Below are positions 35,447-45,265 of a stretch of 64,000 nt of DNA, in pieces (position 1 is the first letter of the stretch; each line of letters starts with the position of its first letter). Source of the stretch: an uncultured Opitutia bacterium (lineage in GTDB: Bacteria > Verrucomicrobiota > Verrucomicrobiia > Opitutales > Opitutaceae). The translations under genes and the position numbers were made by a program. The stretch covers positions 62,001-126,000 of the forward strand of contig CAIPAH010000030.1 of assembly GCA_903862955.1 (NCBI GenBank), given 5' to 3'. The notes beneath the pieces are model-generated. The model was not told the DNA's origin, did not search any database, and was given only the letters and a program-made list of their open reading frames with translations.

Positions 35447-36271
35447 ATGGCTGAGTTCTCCGGACATCTTTCGCTGCAAGCCAGCGCCCGGGAATACGGC
35501 CCGACTGTGCTCTCGAGCCAGTCGTTCCGCGCGCCCTACCACTTGAGCAAGCCATACTGGGACGCCGATGCGGGCGTGTTGCTCGTCCAAGTCGTGAACC
35601 CCACCGCGGGTATCCTCGCCGGCGACCAGCTCGAGTCGGATATCGCCGTCGGCCCGGGCGCTTCGTTGCTGGTGACCACCCCCAGCGCGAGCCGAGTCTT
35701 TCAAATGAAGGACGGCACCGCGGCCTGCCGGCAGCATTTCACCGTCGCGCGCAACGGCTGGCTGGAAGTCCTGCCCGAGCCGCTCGTCCCGCACCGCGGC
35801 TGCAATTACCGCCAGACCACCCGCATTGCGGTCGAACCCGGCGGCGAAATGTTCTACGCCGACCTCCTGCTGCCCGGGCGGGTCGCGCATGGCGAGGCGT
35901 GGGAATGGAAAAGCCTCTGCCTCAAGACCGAGGTGCGCGTCGGCGGCGATCTCGTGCTGTCCGAGCGCTTCGATCAGACCGGTCCCGACCTGCGCGCGCT
36001 CGCCCAACTCTCCGGGTCGGGGCCGGCCGCGTGCTTTGGCAATGCCATGCTCATCGCCGAAGCGGACCCCGCCGACGCCGCATGGATCGAGGCCGTCCGC
36101 GCCCTGCACGGCCCGTCGCTTTGGATCGGAGTCAGCCCGCTGCGGCGCGGCGGCTGGAGCATCAAGTTCGTCGCCGTGGACGCCATGGGCCTGCGGAGCG
36201 CCCTCAAGTCCATTCGCGCCATCCTCGCGGCGCGCTTTCCCCGGCTGGCGAGCGATCCGCGGAAGTTGTGA
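35447..36271 (+). CDS. ureD: Urease accessory protein UreD
   Basis: UreD binds apo-urease and passes nickel from UreG/UreF. The 274-residue protein starts at ATG 35447 after GGAGAG. It has the family motifs NPTAGILAGDQLESDIAVGPGASLLVTTPSASRVF, LEVLPEPLVPHRGCNYRQ and LLPGRVAHGEAW. In most operons ureD is first; here it is last and separated by a palindromic repeat. It converges with the hupE-like gene, 6 bp apart. Confidence 0.93.
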   Translation: MAEFSGHLSLQASAREYGPTVLSSQSFRAPYHLSKPYWDADAGVLLVQVVNPTAGILAGDQLESDIAVGPGASLLVTTPSASRVFQMKDGTAACRQHFTVARNGWLEVLPEPLVPHRGCNYRQTTRIAVEPGGEMFYADLLLPGRVAHGEAWEWKSLCLKTEVRVGGDLVLSERFDQTGPDLRALAQLSGSGPAACFGNAMLIAEADPADAAWIEAVRALHGPSLWIGVSPLRRGGWSIKFVAVDAMGLRSALKSIRAILAARFPRLASDPRKL

Positions 36272-36277
36272 ACCCGC

Positions 36278-36877
36278 TCAGGCCGCGAACAGCGCCACGC
36301 CCGCGGCCGTGACGACCCAGCCGGCGTATCGCGCAAACCTATCCGAGCGGCGCGCAGCGAGCGAACCAAGCCCCACGCCCACCGCGTGCAGCCCGGCCGT
36401 GGCGAGCACAAAACCCGCGCCGTAGCCCAGCCCGCGCGCCGCGGCAGGCATTTCCGCGCCGTGCGCCCAGCCGTGGAAGATCGCAAAGGCGCCCACCAGC
36501 GCCATGCCCGCCGTCACCGGCAGACGCACCGCCCGCGCGAGCAGCAACCCCAGCACGAGCACCGACGCCGCAATTGCCTGTTCGCTGCCCGGCAGGTGAA
36601 AGCCGGCGCGGCCCAGCGCGGCGCCCGCGACCATGTCGGCAACGAACGCCGACGGCACCAGCCAGCGGGCCCGGCCCCCGAGCTGCGCGGCCCACAGGCC
36701 GACGGCAACCATGGCCAGCAAGTGATCCCAGCCGGACAACGGGTGAGCGAAGCCGCCGGCAAAGTCCCACGTCACGCCGCCGTGATCGCCCTCGTGACCC
36801 GGATGCGCGCTCGCCCACGGGGCGATTGCCAGGACTGCCGCCAACGCCAGAAACCGCCGAGTCAGGGAGATTTTCAT
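36278..36877 (-). CDS. HupE/UreJ-family nickel permease
   Basis: The 199-residue membrane protein from ATG 36877 has a signal-like first helix, then His-rich AHPGHEGDHGG after processing. The HupE/UreJ signature HPLSGWDHLLAMVAVGLWAAQ follows, with about five further helices. HupE/UreJ proteins import nickel or cobalt for urease and hydrogenase. Its position tail-to-tail with the urease genes fits supply of nickel to UreC. Confidence 0.9.
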   Translation of the reverse strand: MKISLTRRFLALAAVLAIAPWASAHPGHEGDHGGVTWDFAGGFAHPLSGWDHLLAMVAVGLWAAQLGGRARWLVPSAFVADMVAGAALGRAGFHLPGSEQAIAASVLVLGLLLARAVRLPVTAGMALVGAFAIFHGWAHGAEMPAAARGLGYGAGFVLATAGLHAVGVGLGSLAARRSDRFARYAGWVVTAAGVALFAA

Positions 36878-36963
36878 ACCCTCCGAAAGCACATCCCGTT
36901 CCACCCCGCCAGCGTGCGTCCGCCTCGGTTGGAAAAGACGGTGGTCCAAAAATCCGGCCATAA

Positions 36964-36996
36964 AAAACCGCCGACGCGCGGGGCGTGGGCGGTTTT
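36964..36996 (-). terminator. Terminator downstream of rpsI
   Basis: AAAACCGCC and GGCGGTTTT form the outer 9-bp stem with an inner ACGC/GCGT stem. On the minus strand it follows the rpsI stop by 18 bp and ends in a T-run. Confidence 0.75.
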
Positions 36997-37014
36997 GAAA
37001 GGAATCGGAGCGGC

Positions 37015-37413
37015 TCAGCGCTTCGAGAACTGGAAGCGCTTGCGGGCGCCGGGCTGGCCGGGCTTTTTGCGCTCTTTCTCGCGGGGATCGCGGGTGATGT
37101 GGCCGGCCTTCTTGAGGGCGGCACGCAGCTCCGGGTTCAGCTTCTGCAGCGCGCGGGCGATGCCGTGCGCGACCGCGCCAGCCTGGCCGGCGACGCCGCC
37201 GCCGGCGACGTTCACGGTCACGTCGATCTTCTCGCGAAGGTCGACGGTGAGCAGCGGGGCGTAGGCCTGCTTGGAGAAATTCTCGTGGGAGAAGTAGCTG
37301 TCGAACTCACGGCCGTTGCACGTGAGCTTGCCGGTGCCTTCGGAAAGGCGGACGCGAGCGGTGGAGGTTTTGCGACGGCCGGTGCCGAGGAAAATATTGG
37401 TGGCGGTGCTCAT
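37015..37413 (-). CDS. rpsI: 30S ribosomal protein S9
   Basis: The 132-residue S9 has the N-terminal [14 protein letters not shown] motif, [19 protein letters not shown], and the C-terminal [17 protein letters not shown] that ends in the conserved SKR which contacts P-site tRNA. It follows rplM by 7 bp on the same strand, the conserved L13-S9 pair. Confidence 0.98.
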   Translation of the reverse strand: MSTATNIFLGTGRRKTSTARVRLSEGTGKLTCNGREFDSYFSHENFSKQAYAPLLTVDLREKIDVTVNVAGGGVAGQAGAVAHGIARALQKLNPELRAALKKAGHITRDPREKERKKPGQPGARKRFQFSKR

Positions 37414-37420
37414 GGGCGGA

Positions 37421-37849
37421 TCAGACGGTGGTCTTGACGGGATTCTGGGCCTCGTGCGTGTGCTTCGGGCCGGCGAAAACGTGGAGCTTGGTCAGCATCT
37501 TGTTCGCGATGCGGTTCTTCGGGAGCATGCCCTTGACGGCGTGCTCGAGGATGAACTCGGGATGACGCTCGCGCATCAGGGAGAGCTTGCGGTAGCTCTC
37601 ACCGCCCACGAAGCCCGAGAAAAACATATACTCGTTCTTCTCTTCCTTCTTGCCGGTGACGACGACCTTCTCGGCATTGATGATGACGACGTGGTCACCG
37701 GTGTCGACGGTGGGAGTGTAGGAAGCCTTGTGGCGGCCGCGGATGAGGTTGGCGGCTTTGACCGCGAGACGGCCAAGGACGACACCGTCGGCATCGATGA
37801 GATGCCACTTGGACTGCACGGTCTCCTTTTTGGCGAGGAAGGTTTTCAT
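37421..37849 (-). CDS. rplM: 50S ribosomal protein L13
   Basis: The 142-residue L13 from ATG 37849 begins [29 protein letters not shown]. It includes the signature [30 protein letters not shown]. An earlier in-frame start at 37879 would add ten residues and is less likely. Partner of rpsI in one transcript. Confidence 0.97.
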   Translation of the reverse strand: MKTFLAKKETVQSKWHLIDADGVVLGRLAVKAANLIRGRHKASYTPTVDTGDHVVIINAEKVVVTGKKEEKNEYMFFSGFVGGESYRKLSLMRERHPEFILEHAVKGMLPKNRIANKMLTKLHVFAGPKHTHEAQNPVKTTV

Positions 37850-37993
37850 GGGAAAAGAGGCCAAGAACAAAAGTTTCACCGGGGGGTGTCAACCCCTGTT
37901 TTCGGAGGCAAATCGACGGCCCCGCCGGCGCCCGGGCCGGGCAAGACCAGCCTTGTTTTGACCTCCGGATGTGCGAGCGTGGGAGCAACTTCC

Positions 37994-38383
37994 ATGAACC
38001 CTCGCCCCACCCTCCTCGCCGCCGGGCTCCTGGGCCTGACCGGCGTCGCCCTGGGCGCCTTCGGCGCCCATGCCCTGCGGGATTTCCTGCTGGAACGCGG
38101 CATGACGTCCGCCTGGGAAACCGCTTCCCGCTACCAGCTCCTCCACGCCGTCGGCCTTTTGGGGTCCGCCGCCTGGACCCGTTCGGCCTCCGGCCCGGCG
38201 CAGCGCTGGATCGCCCGGGCGGCGACGTTCTGGACGGTCGGCATCCTTTTGTTCGCCGGCTCACTCTACGCTTTGGCCGTCGGCGGGCCTCGCTGGATCG
38301 GGCCAATTACGCCGCTCGGCGGGCTTTGCCTGATGGCCGGTTGGATCTGCGTCGTGGTGGCGGCCTCGAGCAAGGAGAGTTGA
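37994..38383 (+). CDS. DUF423 membrane protein
   Basis: This 129-residue integral membrane protein has four helices and the DUF423 marks LGAFGAHALRD and QLLHAVGLL. The frame is open upstream to 37316 as an antisense shadow of rplM; ATG 37994 gives the family N-terminus. The role of DUF423 (YgdD-like) proteins is unknown. It ends 4 bp before the CCA-type enzyme. Confidence 0.88.
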   Translation: MNPRPTLLAAGLLGLTGVALGAFGAHALRDFLLERGMTSAWETASRYQLLHAVGLLGSAAWTRSASGPAQRWIARAATFWTVGILLFAGSLYALAVGGPRWIGPITPLGGLCLMAGWICVVVAASSKES

Positions 38384-38387
38384 GTCC

Positions 38388-39779
38388 ATGCATTTGCCGT
38401 CCGATCTGCGCGCGATGCTCGACGCGGTGCGGCGTGTCGGCCGGCCGCGACTTGTGGGCGGCGGCGTGCGGGACTGGCTGCTGGGCCTCGAGCCGAAGGA
38501 CTTCGACGTCGAAGTCGCCGGCGTCGACTTTGAAACGCTGCACCGGGCCCTGGCGCCGTTTGGCGCGACGGATGTCATCGGGCGCAGCTTCGGCGTCATC
38601 AAGGCCCGCAGTCGCAGCGGCGCGGAATACGACTTCAGCCTGCCACGGCGCGAATCCAAGACCGGCGCCGGCCATCGCGGGTTTGTCGTGGCGCCCGACC
38701 CAGCGCTCAGCGATGCCGATGCGGCCGCGCGGCGGGACTTCACCCTCAATGCCATTGCCTACGACCCGTTCACGCACGCCCTGATCGACCCGCACGGCGG
38801 TCAGGCCGACCTGAAGGCGCGCGTGCTGCGCCACACCAGCGCGGCGTTCGTTGAGGATCCGCTGCGGGTGCTGCGGGCGTTTCAGCTCGCCGCGCGCTTC
38901 GACCTGACGCTCGCGCCCGAAACGGCGGCACTGTGCCGGAGCATCGCGGACACCTACGCCGAGCTGCCCGTCGAGCGCGTGTGGGGCGAGTGGGACAAGT
39001 GGGCAACCAAGTCCGTCAAACCCTCGCGCGGCCTCGCGGTGCTGGAGGAAACGGGCTGGCTGCGGCATTTCCCCGAGATCGCGATTCTGCGCGGTACTCC
39101 GCAGGAACCAGAGTGGCATCCCGAGGGCGACGTGTTCACGCACACGCAGCTCTGCCTCGACGCGCTGGTCGCGCTCGAAGAATGGCAGGCGAGCGATCCC
39201 GCGCAGCGACGGATGCTGATGCTGGCCGTGCTCGCCCATGATTTTGGGAAACCCGCCACAACGGAGCACGCCGAACGGCGCGGCCAACTTCGCTGGATCA
39301 GCCCCGGCCACGAGGCGGCCGGCGGCCCGCTCGCGGGAAATTTCCTGCGCCGGATCGGGGCGCCGCTCGAGCTCACCGCGCCGGTGCGCGCGCTCGTGGT
39401 TCACCATCTGGCGCACCATCACGGGCGCACGGAATTTTCCGACACCAGCGTCCGCCGCCTCGCCCGCAAGCTCGCCCCCGCGACGATCGACGACCTCGCG
39501 CTCGTCATGCGCGCGGACCACGGCGGACGTCCGCCGTTGGCGCCGCCCGAAACGCTGGAGCGAATCGAGCAGTTGCAGGCGAAGGCCCGCGCGCTGGAGT
39601 TGGAAAAATCCGCGCCGCGCCCGCTCGTACTCGGCCGGCACCTCGTGGCGCTGGGCCGCAAACCCAGCCCGGAGTTCAAGCCGATCCTCGACGAAGCATT
39701 CGAGGCGCAGCTCGACGGCGCCTTTTCGGACGAGGCCGGCGGGTTGGCGTGGTTAAGAAACCGGTTCGGCCAGCAATAA
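38388..39779 (+). CDS. CCA-adding-type nucleotidyltransferase with HD domain
   Basis: The 463-residue protein has a class II nucleotidyltransferase head (GGGVRDWLLGLEPKDFDVEV; metal DxD = DFD). It also has RRDFTLNAIAYD and ALIDPHGGQADLKARVLRHT with DPLRVLRAFQLAARF, as in CCA-adding enzymes and poly(A) polymerases. An HD phosphohydrolase domain follows (LAHDFGKPAT, VHHLAHHHGR). The architecture resembles the E. coli type Cca. It repairs or adds the CCA end of tRNAs. The last 27 bp overlap the convergent MOSC gene. Confidence 0.9.
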   Translation: MHLPSDLRAMLDAVRRVGRPRLVGGGVRDWLLGLEPKDFDVEVAGVDFETLHRALAPFGATDVIGRSFGVIKARSRSGAEYDFSLPRRESKTGAGHRGFVVAPDPALSDADAAARRDFTLNAIAYDPFTHALIDPHGGQADLKARVLRHTSAAFVEDPLRVLRAFQLAARFDLTLAPETAALCRSIADTYAELPVERVWGEWDKWATKSVKPSRGLAVLEETGWLRHFPEIAILRGTPQEPEWHPEGDVFTHTQLCLDALVALEEWQASDPAQRRMLMLAVLAHDFGKPATTEHAERRGQLRWISPGHEAAGGPLAGNFLRRIGAPLELTAPVRALVVHHLAHHHGRTEFSDTSVRRLARKLAPATIDDLALVMRADHGGRPPLAPPETLERIEQLQAKARALELEKSAPRPLVLGRHLVALGRKPSPEFKPILDEAFEAQLDGAFSDEAGGLAWLRNRFGQQ

Positions 39780-40247
39780 CGGCGACCGGCCGACGGCCAG
39801 CGGACCGTCGCTGAGGATCTTCGCCCGCAGCCCGCCGTTGCCGCGCAGCCAGACTTCCGTGCCGGGCGCCACGGCCTGGTCCATCCAATAGCAGGGCTTC
39901 GACTCCACCGTGCCCTCGAACTCAACTCCGCCGAGCGAAAAGCGTTTGCCGACGAGCGTCGTGATATCCACGCCGTCAATCACCACGTTGCGGCGAAACG
40001 CTCCCGGCGAGAGCGTCGGCACGCCGAATTTCGTCATCGCCGTCTGGTAGATTTCCCAGGAAAAAAACGTGATCTGGCCGGCGTAGTCGGCCTTGTAGTC
40101 GAAGAAGCGATCGCCCTCCACGCCGTGCCCGGCGCGGCACATGATGGTCTGAACCTCCTCGGTCGGGTTTTCTGCGGCACCCAAGCCGTGGCGGCCGAAG
40201 AAATTGTGGCCGGGAGAAATGAAAAGGTGGCGGATAAAGACGTCCAC
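39753..40247 (-). CDS. MOSC-domain protein
   Basis: This 164-residue stand-alone MOSC domain has HGVEGDRFFDYKADYAGQITFFSWE and the conserved Cys in ESKPCYWMDQA, followed by GLRAKILSDG. MOSC domains bind sulfur or molybdenum cofactor; stand-alone forms detoxify N-hydroxylated bases or carry sulfur. The substrate is not evident. It overlaps the CCA-type gene tail to tail. Confidence 0.83.
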   Translation of the reverse strand: MDVFIRHLFISPGHNFFGRHGLGAAENPTEEVQTIMCRAGHGVEGDRFFDYKADYAGQITFFSWEIYQTAMTKFGVPTLSPGAFRRNVVIDGVDITTLVGKRFSLGGVEFEGTVESKPCYWMDQAVAPGTEVWLRGNGGLRAKILSDGPLAVGRSPLLLAEPVS

Positions 40248-40256
40248 GGGCGAAGT

Positions 40257-40280
40257 GTAGGTCGGACTTTACGTTCAACT
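40257..40280. repeat. Family A half-copy
   Basis: GTAGGTCGGACTTTACGTTCAA resembles one arm of the family A repeat at 8035-8058 with several mismatches and no partner arm. It lies in the spacer between the MOSC gene and the GH20-like gene. Confidence 0.5.
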
Positions 40281-40303
40281 CAAGACCCCGCTAAACCCAA
40301 GTC

Positions 40304-42154
40304 GTGCCGACCGCCTTTTCCCCCACCCGCTCCTTCCAATGGGACCTCGCCCGCCAGGTCGAGCGTCTCGACTGGCTGCTCGCGCAGCTGCCCCGCTACG
40401 CCGACTGGGGCTATCAGGAATTGCACCTCCACCTCGAGGACGCCGTGGAATTTCCGTCGCTGCCGGGCGTGGCGCGACGCGACGCGTATTCGTATCGGCA
40501 GTTCACGCAGCTCGTCGCCACGGCGACGCGCGTGGGCATCAAGGTCGTGCCGATCGTCAACCTGCTCGGGCACACGCAATACCTGATCAAGGTGCCGGAG
40601 CTGCGGGAATTGAACGAATTGCAATCCGCCGACGGCACGCCCTTCACCAGCGGCCAGGTCTGCCCGCTGCACCCACGGCTGCTCGGTGCCGCGGAGAAAC
40701 TGCTGCGCGACATGGCGCCGTTCTGCACGGCCGGCAAAGTGCACGTCGGACTGGACGAATCGTTCGACTTGGGCCGGCATCCCTTGAGCCGCGCAGAGAT
40801 CGACCGCATCGGTCTGGCCGGGCATTTCGCGGGCCACGTGAACCGGCTGCACGCCCTGACGCGCTCGATGGGACTCCGCATGGGCATGTGGGCGGACATG
40901 CTCTACTACATCCCGGAGGCGATCGACCTGCTGCCGCGGGACCTCATCGCCTACGAGTGGTATTACTATGGGCTCAAGCGCTGGCCGCGCGTCGAGCTGT
41001 TCAATTTTGCCGAGGCGGACATCGCCACGGCTCTGCGCCGGCGCGGGATCGACATCTGCGGCTGCCCGATGAACGGCTCGGCGCGCTACGAGCCGTTGCC
41101 GCATTTCCACGATCGCCTGGAGAACATCACCGATTGGTGGCGTCACGGCCAACGCATCGGGATCACGGGCTTCTTGGTCACCTCGTGGGAGCCGTTCCGC
41201 CTCGCGATGGAGATGACCACCGTCGTGGACGCCGCGGCCGCCAGCCTTTGGCTGGAACCGGGCTCGACGGATCCGCGGAAAATGCTCGAGCGCGGATTTG
41301 AGCGGGCTTTCGGTCGGAAAACCGCCCGCGCCGCGGCGCGCGTGGCACTCGCCAGCGACGCCCACCCCTTCGGCGGCTATCCCCGTTGGCAGATCAACGA
41401 CCGCTGGGACACCGTTTCGCGTCGCGAGGCGCTGGCTCCCTTCGTCGCCGAGGTCCGCTCGTGCACGCGCCTGGCCCAAGTGCAGCCGCTCCCCGAGCCG
41501 CTGCGCGTGAGCCTGGAGTTCCGCCGCTATTTGGCGGTGCGGGACGTCTTCGTGCGGCGCGCCGCGCGCGGCCTGGCCACGGCCGCGGAGGGCCGGGCGT
41601 TCGCGCGGGAACTGGTCGCGGGCCGCAAGGCCGCGCGCGCGATGTGGCGTTTCACGCGCGACCGCCGCAAGCGCGGAGCGAATGAAAAGATCCTGGCGCA
41701 GGACGCCATCCGCCTGCGCGCGTGGCAGCAGGGCCGCGCGGTCTTCGGCGGGCGCTGGCAGCTTTGCTACCGCGTGCAGGACTTCGCACCCGGCTTGCAT
41801 TTTGTCGGCGTGGAGCAGGAGCAGCCCGACGGCACATGGAAGATGATCCAATCCTGCTACACCATCGAGTTCCAGAATCGCGCGGCCAATCCCCGCGGAG
41901 AATTCGAGCACGAGCACGCGGCGCCGCTGGATTGGGCCGGGGCGCCGGCCGCCGCGCCGCGGCTGCGCCTGGTGCTGCGGGGCATCGGGGAAGCCAAGGT
42001 GGGCAATGTCGCGCTGTTTGACGGCAAGACCACCCTACCCGCCCGCAGCCTGGGGCCGCGCCGATGGCAGCGCGTGGGCCGGCCGGCGCCGACGCAGGGC
42101 CTGCCGCCGCTGGTCTGGGACGTGAACCAAGGCGCGATCGAGCTGCGGTTTTGA
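40304..42154 (+). CDS. Divergent GH20-like glycoside hydrolase
   Basis: The 616-residue protein starts at GTG 40304 without a signal peptide. It has a beta-alpha barrel with the GH20 catalytic pair in HVGLDES (D151-E152). Other barrel elements are QELHLHLEDAVEFPSLP (strand 2), GIKVVPIVNLLGH, RMGMWADMLYYIPE and FLVTSWEP. The C-terminal part (about 470-616) is a beta-sandwich (WQLCYRVQDFAPGLHFVGVEQEQPDGTWKMIQS). GH20 enzymes remove beta-hexosamine using substrate assistance. The absence of an N-terminal zincin-like domain and of a signal peptide suggests a cytosolic or atypical enzyme. Confidence 0.8.
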   Translation: MPTAFSPTRSFQWDLARQVERLDWLLAQLPRYADWGYQELHLHLEDAVEFPSLPGVARRDAYSYRQFTQLVATATRVGIKVVPIVNLLGHTQYLIKVPELRELNELQSADGTPFTSGQVCPLHPRLLGAAEKLLRDMAPFCTAGKVHVGLDESFDLGRHPLSRAEIDRIGLAGHFAGHVNRLHALTRSMGLRMGMWADMLYYIPEAIDLLPRDLIAYEWYYYGLKRWPRVELFNFAEADIATALRRRGIDICGCPMNGSARYEPLPHFHDRLENITDWWRHGQRIGITGFLVTSWEPFRLAMEMTTVVDAAAASLWLEPGSTDPRKMLERGFERAFGRKTARAAARVALASDAHPFGGYPRWQINDRWDTVSRREALAPFVAEVRSCTRLAQVQPLPEPLRVSLEFRRYLAVRDVFVRRAARGLATAAEGRAFARELVAGRKAARAMWRFTRDRRKRGANEKILAQDAIRLRAWQQGRAVFGGRWQLCYRVQDFAPGLHFVGVEQEQPDGTWKMIQSCYTIEFQNRAANPRGEFEHEHAAPLDWAGAPAAAPRLRLVLRGIGEAKVGNVALFDGKTTLPARSLGPRRWQRVGRPAPTQGLPPLVWDVNQGAIELRF

Positions 42155-42192
42155 TTTGGCGGCGGCGGCCGCGCGGCCTGGCCAAAAAGAAA

Positions 42193-42215
42193 GGCGGCCC
42201 GGAAACCGGGCCGCC
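42193..42215 (-). terminator. Terminator of TonB-dependent receptor 1
   Basis: GGCGGCCCGG-AAA-CCGGGCCGCC is a perfect 10-bp hairpin followed on the minus strand by CTTTCTTTTTGG. A second hairpin, CGCGG-AGTTAA-CCGCG, sits between it and the gene at 42227-42242. Both elements reappear after the second receptor. Confidence 0.85.
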
Positions 42216-42245
42216 TCGCTGCAAAACGCGGAGTTAACCGCGGAA

Positions 42246-44993
42246 TCAGAACTTGATCTTGCAGTCGACGTAGACGAACCGGCCGAGGGCACCGTAGGTC
42301 CCGGTGTCGACGTTCGAGTCGGTGAACGTTGCGGGATCAAGCGGGCCGAACCGATTGAATACGTTGTTCACCCCGAGGGTGAACTTCGCGCCGGAGAGAT
42401 ACGGAACCTCCGCCCCGAAGACATACGAGGCCATCAGGTCCACCGAGGTGAACGAGCCGACGTGCGAGCCGTCGTTGTAATCGGTGACCGACGGGAGATA
42501 ACGCACGCCCACGAAGGCCTGGTAATTCCCGCGGGTGAAGTCCACCGACGAGTAGGTCTGCCACCGGGGCAGCGTGCCATTCGTCGACGTCGAAAGCCCG
42601 ACGGTGTTGAACGGCGCGTCGCCGAGGCCATCGATGATGGTGTACTTGTTGTAGATGCCCACGGCCGAATTGAAATCAAACCGGCCCAGGTTGTCGTTAT
42701 TGTACGTGTACTTGAGCGCCACATCGAAGCCGTCGAGATTGACCGCGGCGAGATTCACGCTCTGGTCGATGACATAGATGTTGTCCGGCACGCCCGAGCT
42801 GATCTGGCCCGGGGCCGTGACCCCGGGACCCGTGTAGCTCCCGATGTGCACCTTGCTGGCGTATTGCGACGCCGGACCGTTGGTCTCGACATCCTGCAGG
42901 ATGTTCGTCGCCCCGATGCTCGAGATCAGGTTCGTCTGCTTGATGTTCCAGTAATCCACCGAGAGCGAGAAGCCCTTGAGGGCGGTCGGCGAATAGACGA
43001 AACCAGCCGTGTAATTCGTCGACTTCGAGGGCTGCAGGGCGGGATTGGAGCCGGACTCCGCCTGCGACTGGAAGTTGGCGATCGTGCCGCCACCATACTT
43101 ATTGAGCGTGAACGCATCCGAATAGCCGGCGCTGATCGGGCCGAAGAGGCTGTAGAGCTGCGGCGCGGAGAACGATTTCGAGTACGTGCCGCGCAGCGCG
43201 AACTGGTCGTCGATCGGCAGGTAGCGCAGCGTGATCTTCGGCACGGTTGGCCCGGTCGTGTCGCTGTAGTGCTCGTGGCGGATCGCGCCCGAAACCTCGA
43301 GCAAGTGCGCCCCCGCCACATCCTTCAAGATCGGGACGCGGACTTCCGCGAACTCCGACACCACCGTGCGGCCCGCATTGAACGGATATAGGGTCGTGGC
43401 GCCATTCCAGCCGAGGTTGCCCGTGACGGGGTCAATCTGGCTGAGCGGATCGGCGACCGCGCTGAGTGACTCCTGGCGGACCTCCCCACCGAGGGCGACG
43501 TCCACGGCGCCGGCCGGCAAGTCGAACAACTTGCCGCGCACCTTGAAGTCGTAGTTGCTCAGCGTGCTGACGAAACCGCCGGTCGCGATGCCGACAATGC
43601 CGTCCGCCGTGATCTCCGCGGGATCGTGCGACCTGGAGAACATGTTGAAACTATCATTGTTAATCGCCGCCGTCAGGTGCGCTTGGTTGACCACGCCGGG
43701 GTTCTGGTAGTTCTGGGAGACCCGGTTGTAGTCGGCCGCGGCTTCCCACGTCCAGTCCTCGGTGATCTTGCCCTTCAGGCCGAAGACCCCGCGCGCCCCG
43801 GTCGTGTCGTCAAGATACTGGCGGGGCATGGCCACAATGCGGTTGCGGGCCGTGACGGTGATATTGAACGGGTTGCCGTGCACGCCCGCGGCGATGGAGG
43901 CCGAGATCGGCTGGCCGTTGATCTGGGAGAACGTGTCCGTGTGCGAATACATGAAGTCGCCGAACGCCTGCAGGCTGTCGCTGATCTTGTGGTCAAACGC
44001 CAGGGTGAAGGCCTGGCGCTCGTTGCCGAGGGTCTGCGTGACGTACCGTGCCAGGTTGAAGAACTGGAACTGGTCACCCGCCGCCCGCGGTCCGGAATAC
44101 GTGCCCGCGGCGATCAGCGCCGCCGGAGACGAACCGCCCGGGGCGACCGTCGGGGCCGTCAGGGTCGGGTTCAGGAGGTAGAAATTACTCGAAGCGTCGT
44201 TAACCGAGCCGGCGAAGGTCGCCGTGCCGTAGGTCGGGTCGGAGTACGGCCGCTCGAAATTCCAGACCGGGTCCTCCTTCACCCACTCAGCCGAAATCGT
44301 CATGCTGGTCTTGCCGTTGCTCGTGCCGCCCACGATGTAGGCGCTGCGCTCGGCGGTGTTGCCCTTGTTGGTGGACCAGCCGTAGCGCCCACCCGCCTCG
44401 AAGCCCTCGTAGTCGGTCTTGAGGATGATGTTGACCACGCCGGCAACCGCGTCCGAGCCGTAGATGGCCGAGGCGCCGTCCGCTAGGACCTCAATGCGCT
44501 CGATGGCGGCGACCGGGATCATGTTGACGTCCACGAACTGGTAGCCGCCCGTCGCGCTCACCGGGGAATAGGCGGCGCGGCGACCGTTGATCAGCACGAG
44601 GGTCGAGGTATTGCGCAGCGACAGCTGCGAGCCACCATTGGTGAAGCCGCTGCTGATGTTGGCATTGTTGGAGCCGATGTTGGAATTGCCGCTGAACTGC
44701 GGCACCGTCTTGCGCAGGATCTCGAGGATGTTGGTGGCCTCGCCGGAGTTGGCGATGGCCTTGGAATCAACCGTGATCACCGGGATGGCCACGGAATTGG
44801 CGGCCGGCGTCAGGTAGGAACCCGTGACTTGGAATTTTTCCATCTGCACCGCCTGATCTTTGGCCGGGGCCGGGGCGGTGGTGGTCGTATCAGGGGCGGT
44901 CCCTTGGGCGTTAGCGCCGGGGACTGCGAGGAGGCCGATCGTCGCAAGGAGCGACAGCGCGGCCATGAACTTCCGCGAGCGGAGTCTGTTCAT
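42246..44993 (-). CDS. TonB-dependent receptor 1
   Basis: The 915-residue outer-membrane receptor has a signal peptide (FMAALSLLATIGLLAVPGANAQ). A short linker leads to EKFQVTGSYL, a likely TonB-box region. The plug domain follows (LEILRKTVPQFSG, LVLINGRRAAYSP, IERIEVLADGASAIYGSDAVAGVVNIILK), then a 22-strand barrel ending in an aromatic C-terminal strand (VDCKIKF). No SusD-like partner or carbohydrate enzyme lies beside it. It shares long identical stretches and its 3' flank with receptor 2. A LytTR regulator lies 272 bp upstream of its start. Substrate unknown. Confidence 0.93.
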   Translation of the reverse strand: MNRLRSRKFMAALSLLATIGLLAVPGANAQGTAPDTTTTAPAPAKDQAVQMEKFQVTGSYLTPAANSVAIPVITVDSKAIANSGEATNILEILRKTVPQFSGNSNIGSNNANISSGFTNGGSQLSLRNTSTLVLINGRRAAYSPVSATGGYQFVDVNMIPVAAIERIEVLADGASAIYGSDAVAGVVNIILKTDYEGFEAGGRYGWSTNKGNTAERSAYIVGGTSNGKTSMTISAEWVKEDPVWNFERPYSDPTYGTATFAGSVNDASSNFYLLNPTLTAPTVAPGGSSPAALIAAGTYSGPRAAGDQFQFFNLARYVTQTLGNERQAFTLAFDHKISDSLQAFGDFMYSHTDTFSQINGQPISASIAAGVHGNPFNITVTARNRIVAMPRQYLDDTTGARGVFGLKGKITEDWTWEAAADYNRVSQNYQNPGVVNQAHLTAAINNDSFNMFSRSHDPAEITADGIVGIATGGFVSTLSNYDFKVRGKLFDLPAGAVDVALGGEVRQESLSAVADPLSQIDPVTGNLGWNGATTLYPFNAGRTVVSEFAEVRVPILKDVAGAHLLEVSGAIRHEHYSDTTGPTVPKITLRYLPIDDQFALRGTYSKSFSAPQLYSLFGPISAGYSDAFTLNKYGGGTIANFQSQAESGSNPALQPSKSTNYTAGFVYSPTALKGFSLSVDYWNIKQTNLISSIGATNILQDVETNGPASQYASKVHIGSYTGPGVTAPGQISSGVPDNIYVIDQSVNLAAVNLDGFDVALKYTYNNDNLGRFDFNSAVGIYNKYTIIDGLGDAPFNTVGLSTSTNGTLPRWQTYSSVDFTRGNYQAFVGVRYLPSVTDYNDGSHVGSFTSVDLMASYVFGAEVPYLSGAKFTLGVNNVFNRFGPLDPATFTDSNVDTGTYGALGRFVYVDCKIKF

Positions 44994-45265
44994 AGTAGTA
45001 ATCAGGTTGTGTTGTGTCCAAACCGCCCGGAGTTGTGCCGGTCAGTTTGTAGTTTGTTGTGGGCAAACACGTAGGTGTGTTTACGAGCTACCTACGAGGC
45101 CGCGGCGAAGCGCATCAACGGCATATCGACCGGACGAACGATTAAGGCACCAGAACGCTCGATTTCTACGACGAGACGCTAGGTGCTTCTTAACCTGAAA
45201 ATTGCGTAAAAGTCACCGAGCCGGCTTCGCGTCGGAATAACACCCAAGCTCGTTCCGCCACCCAC

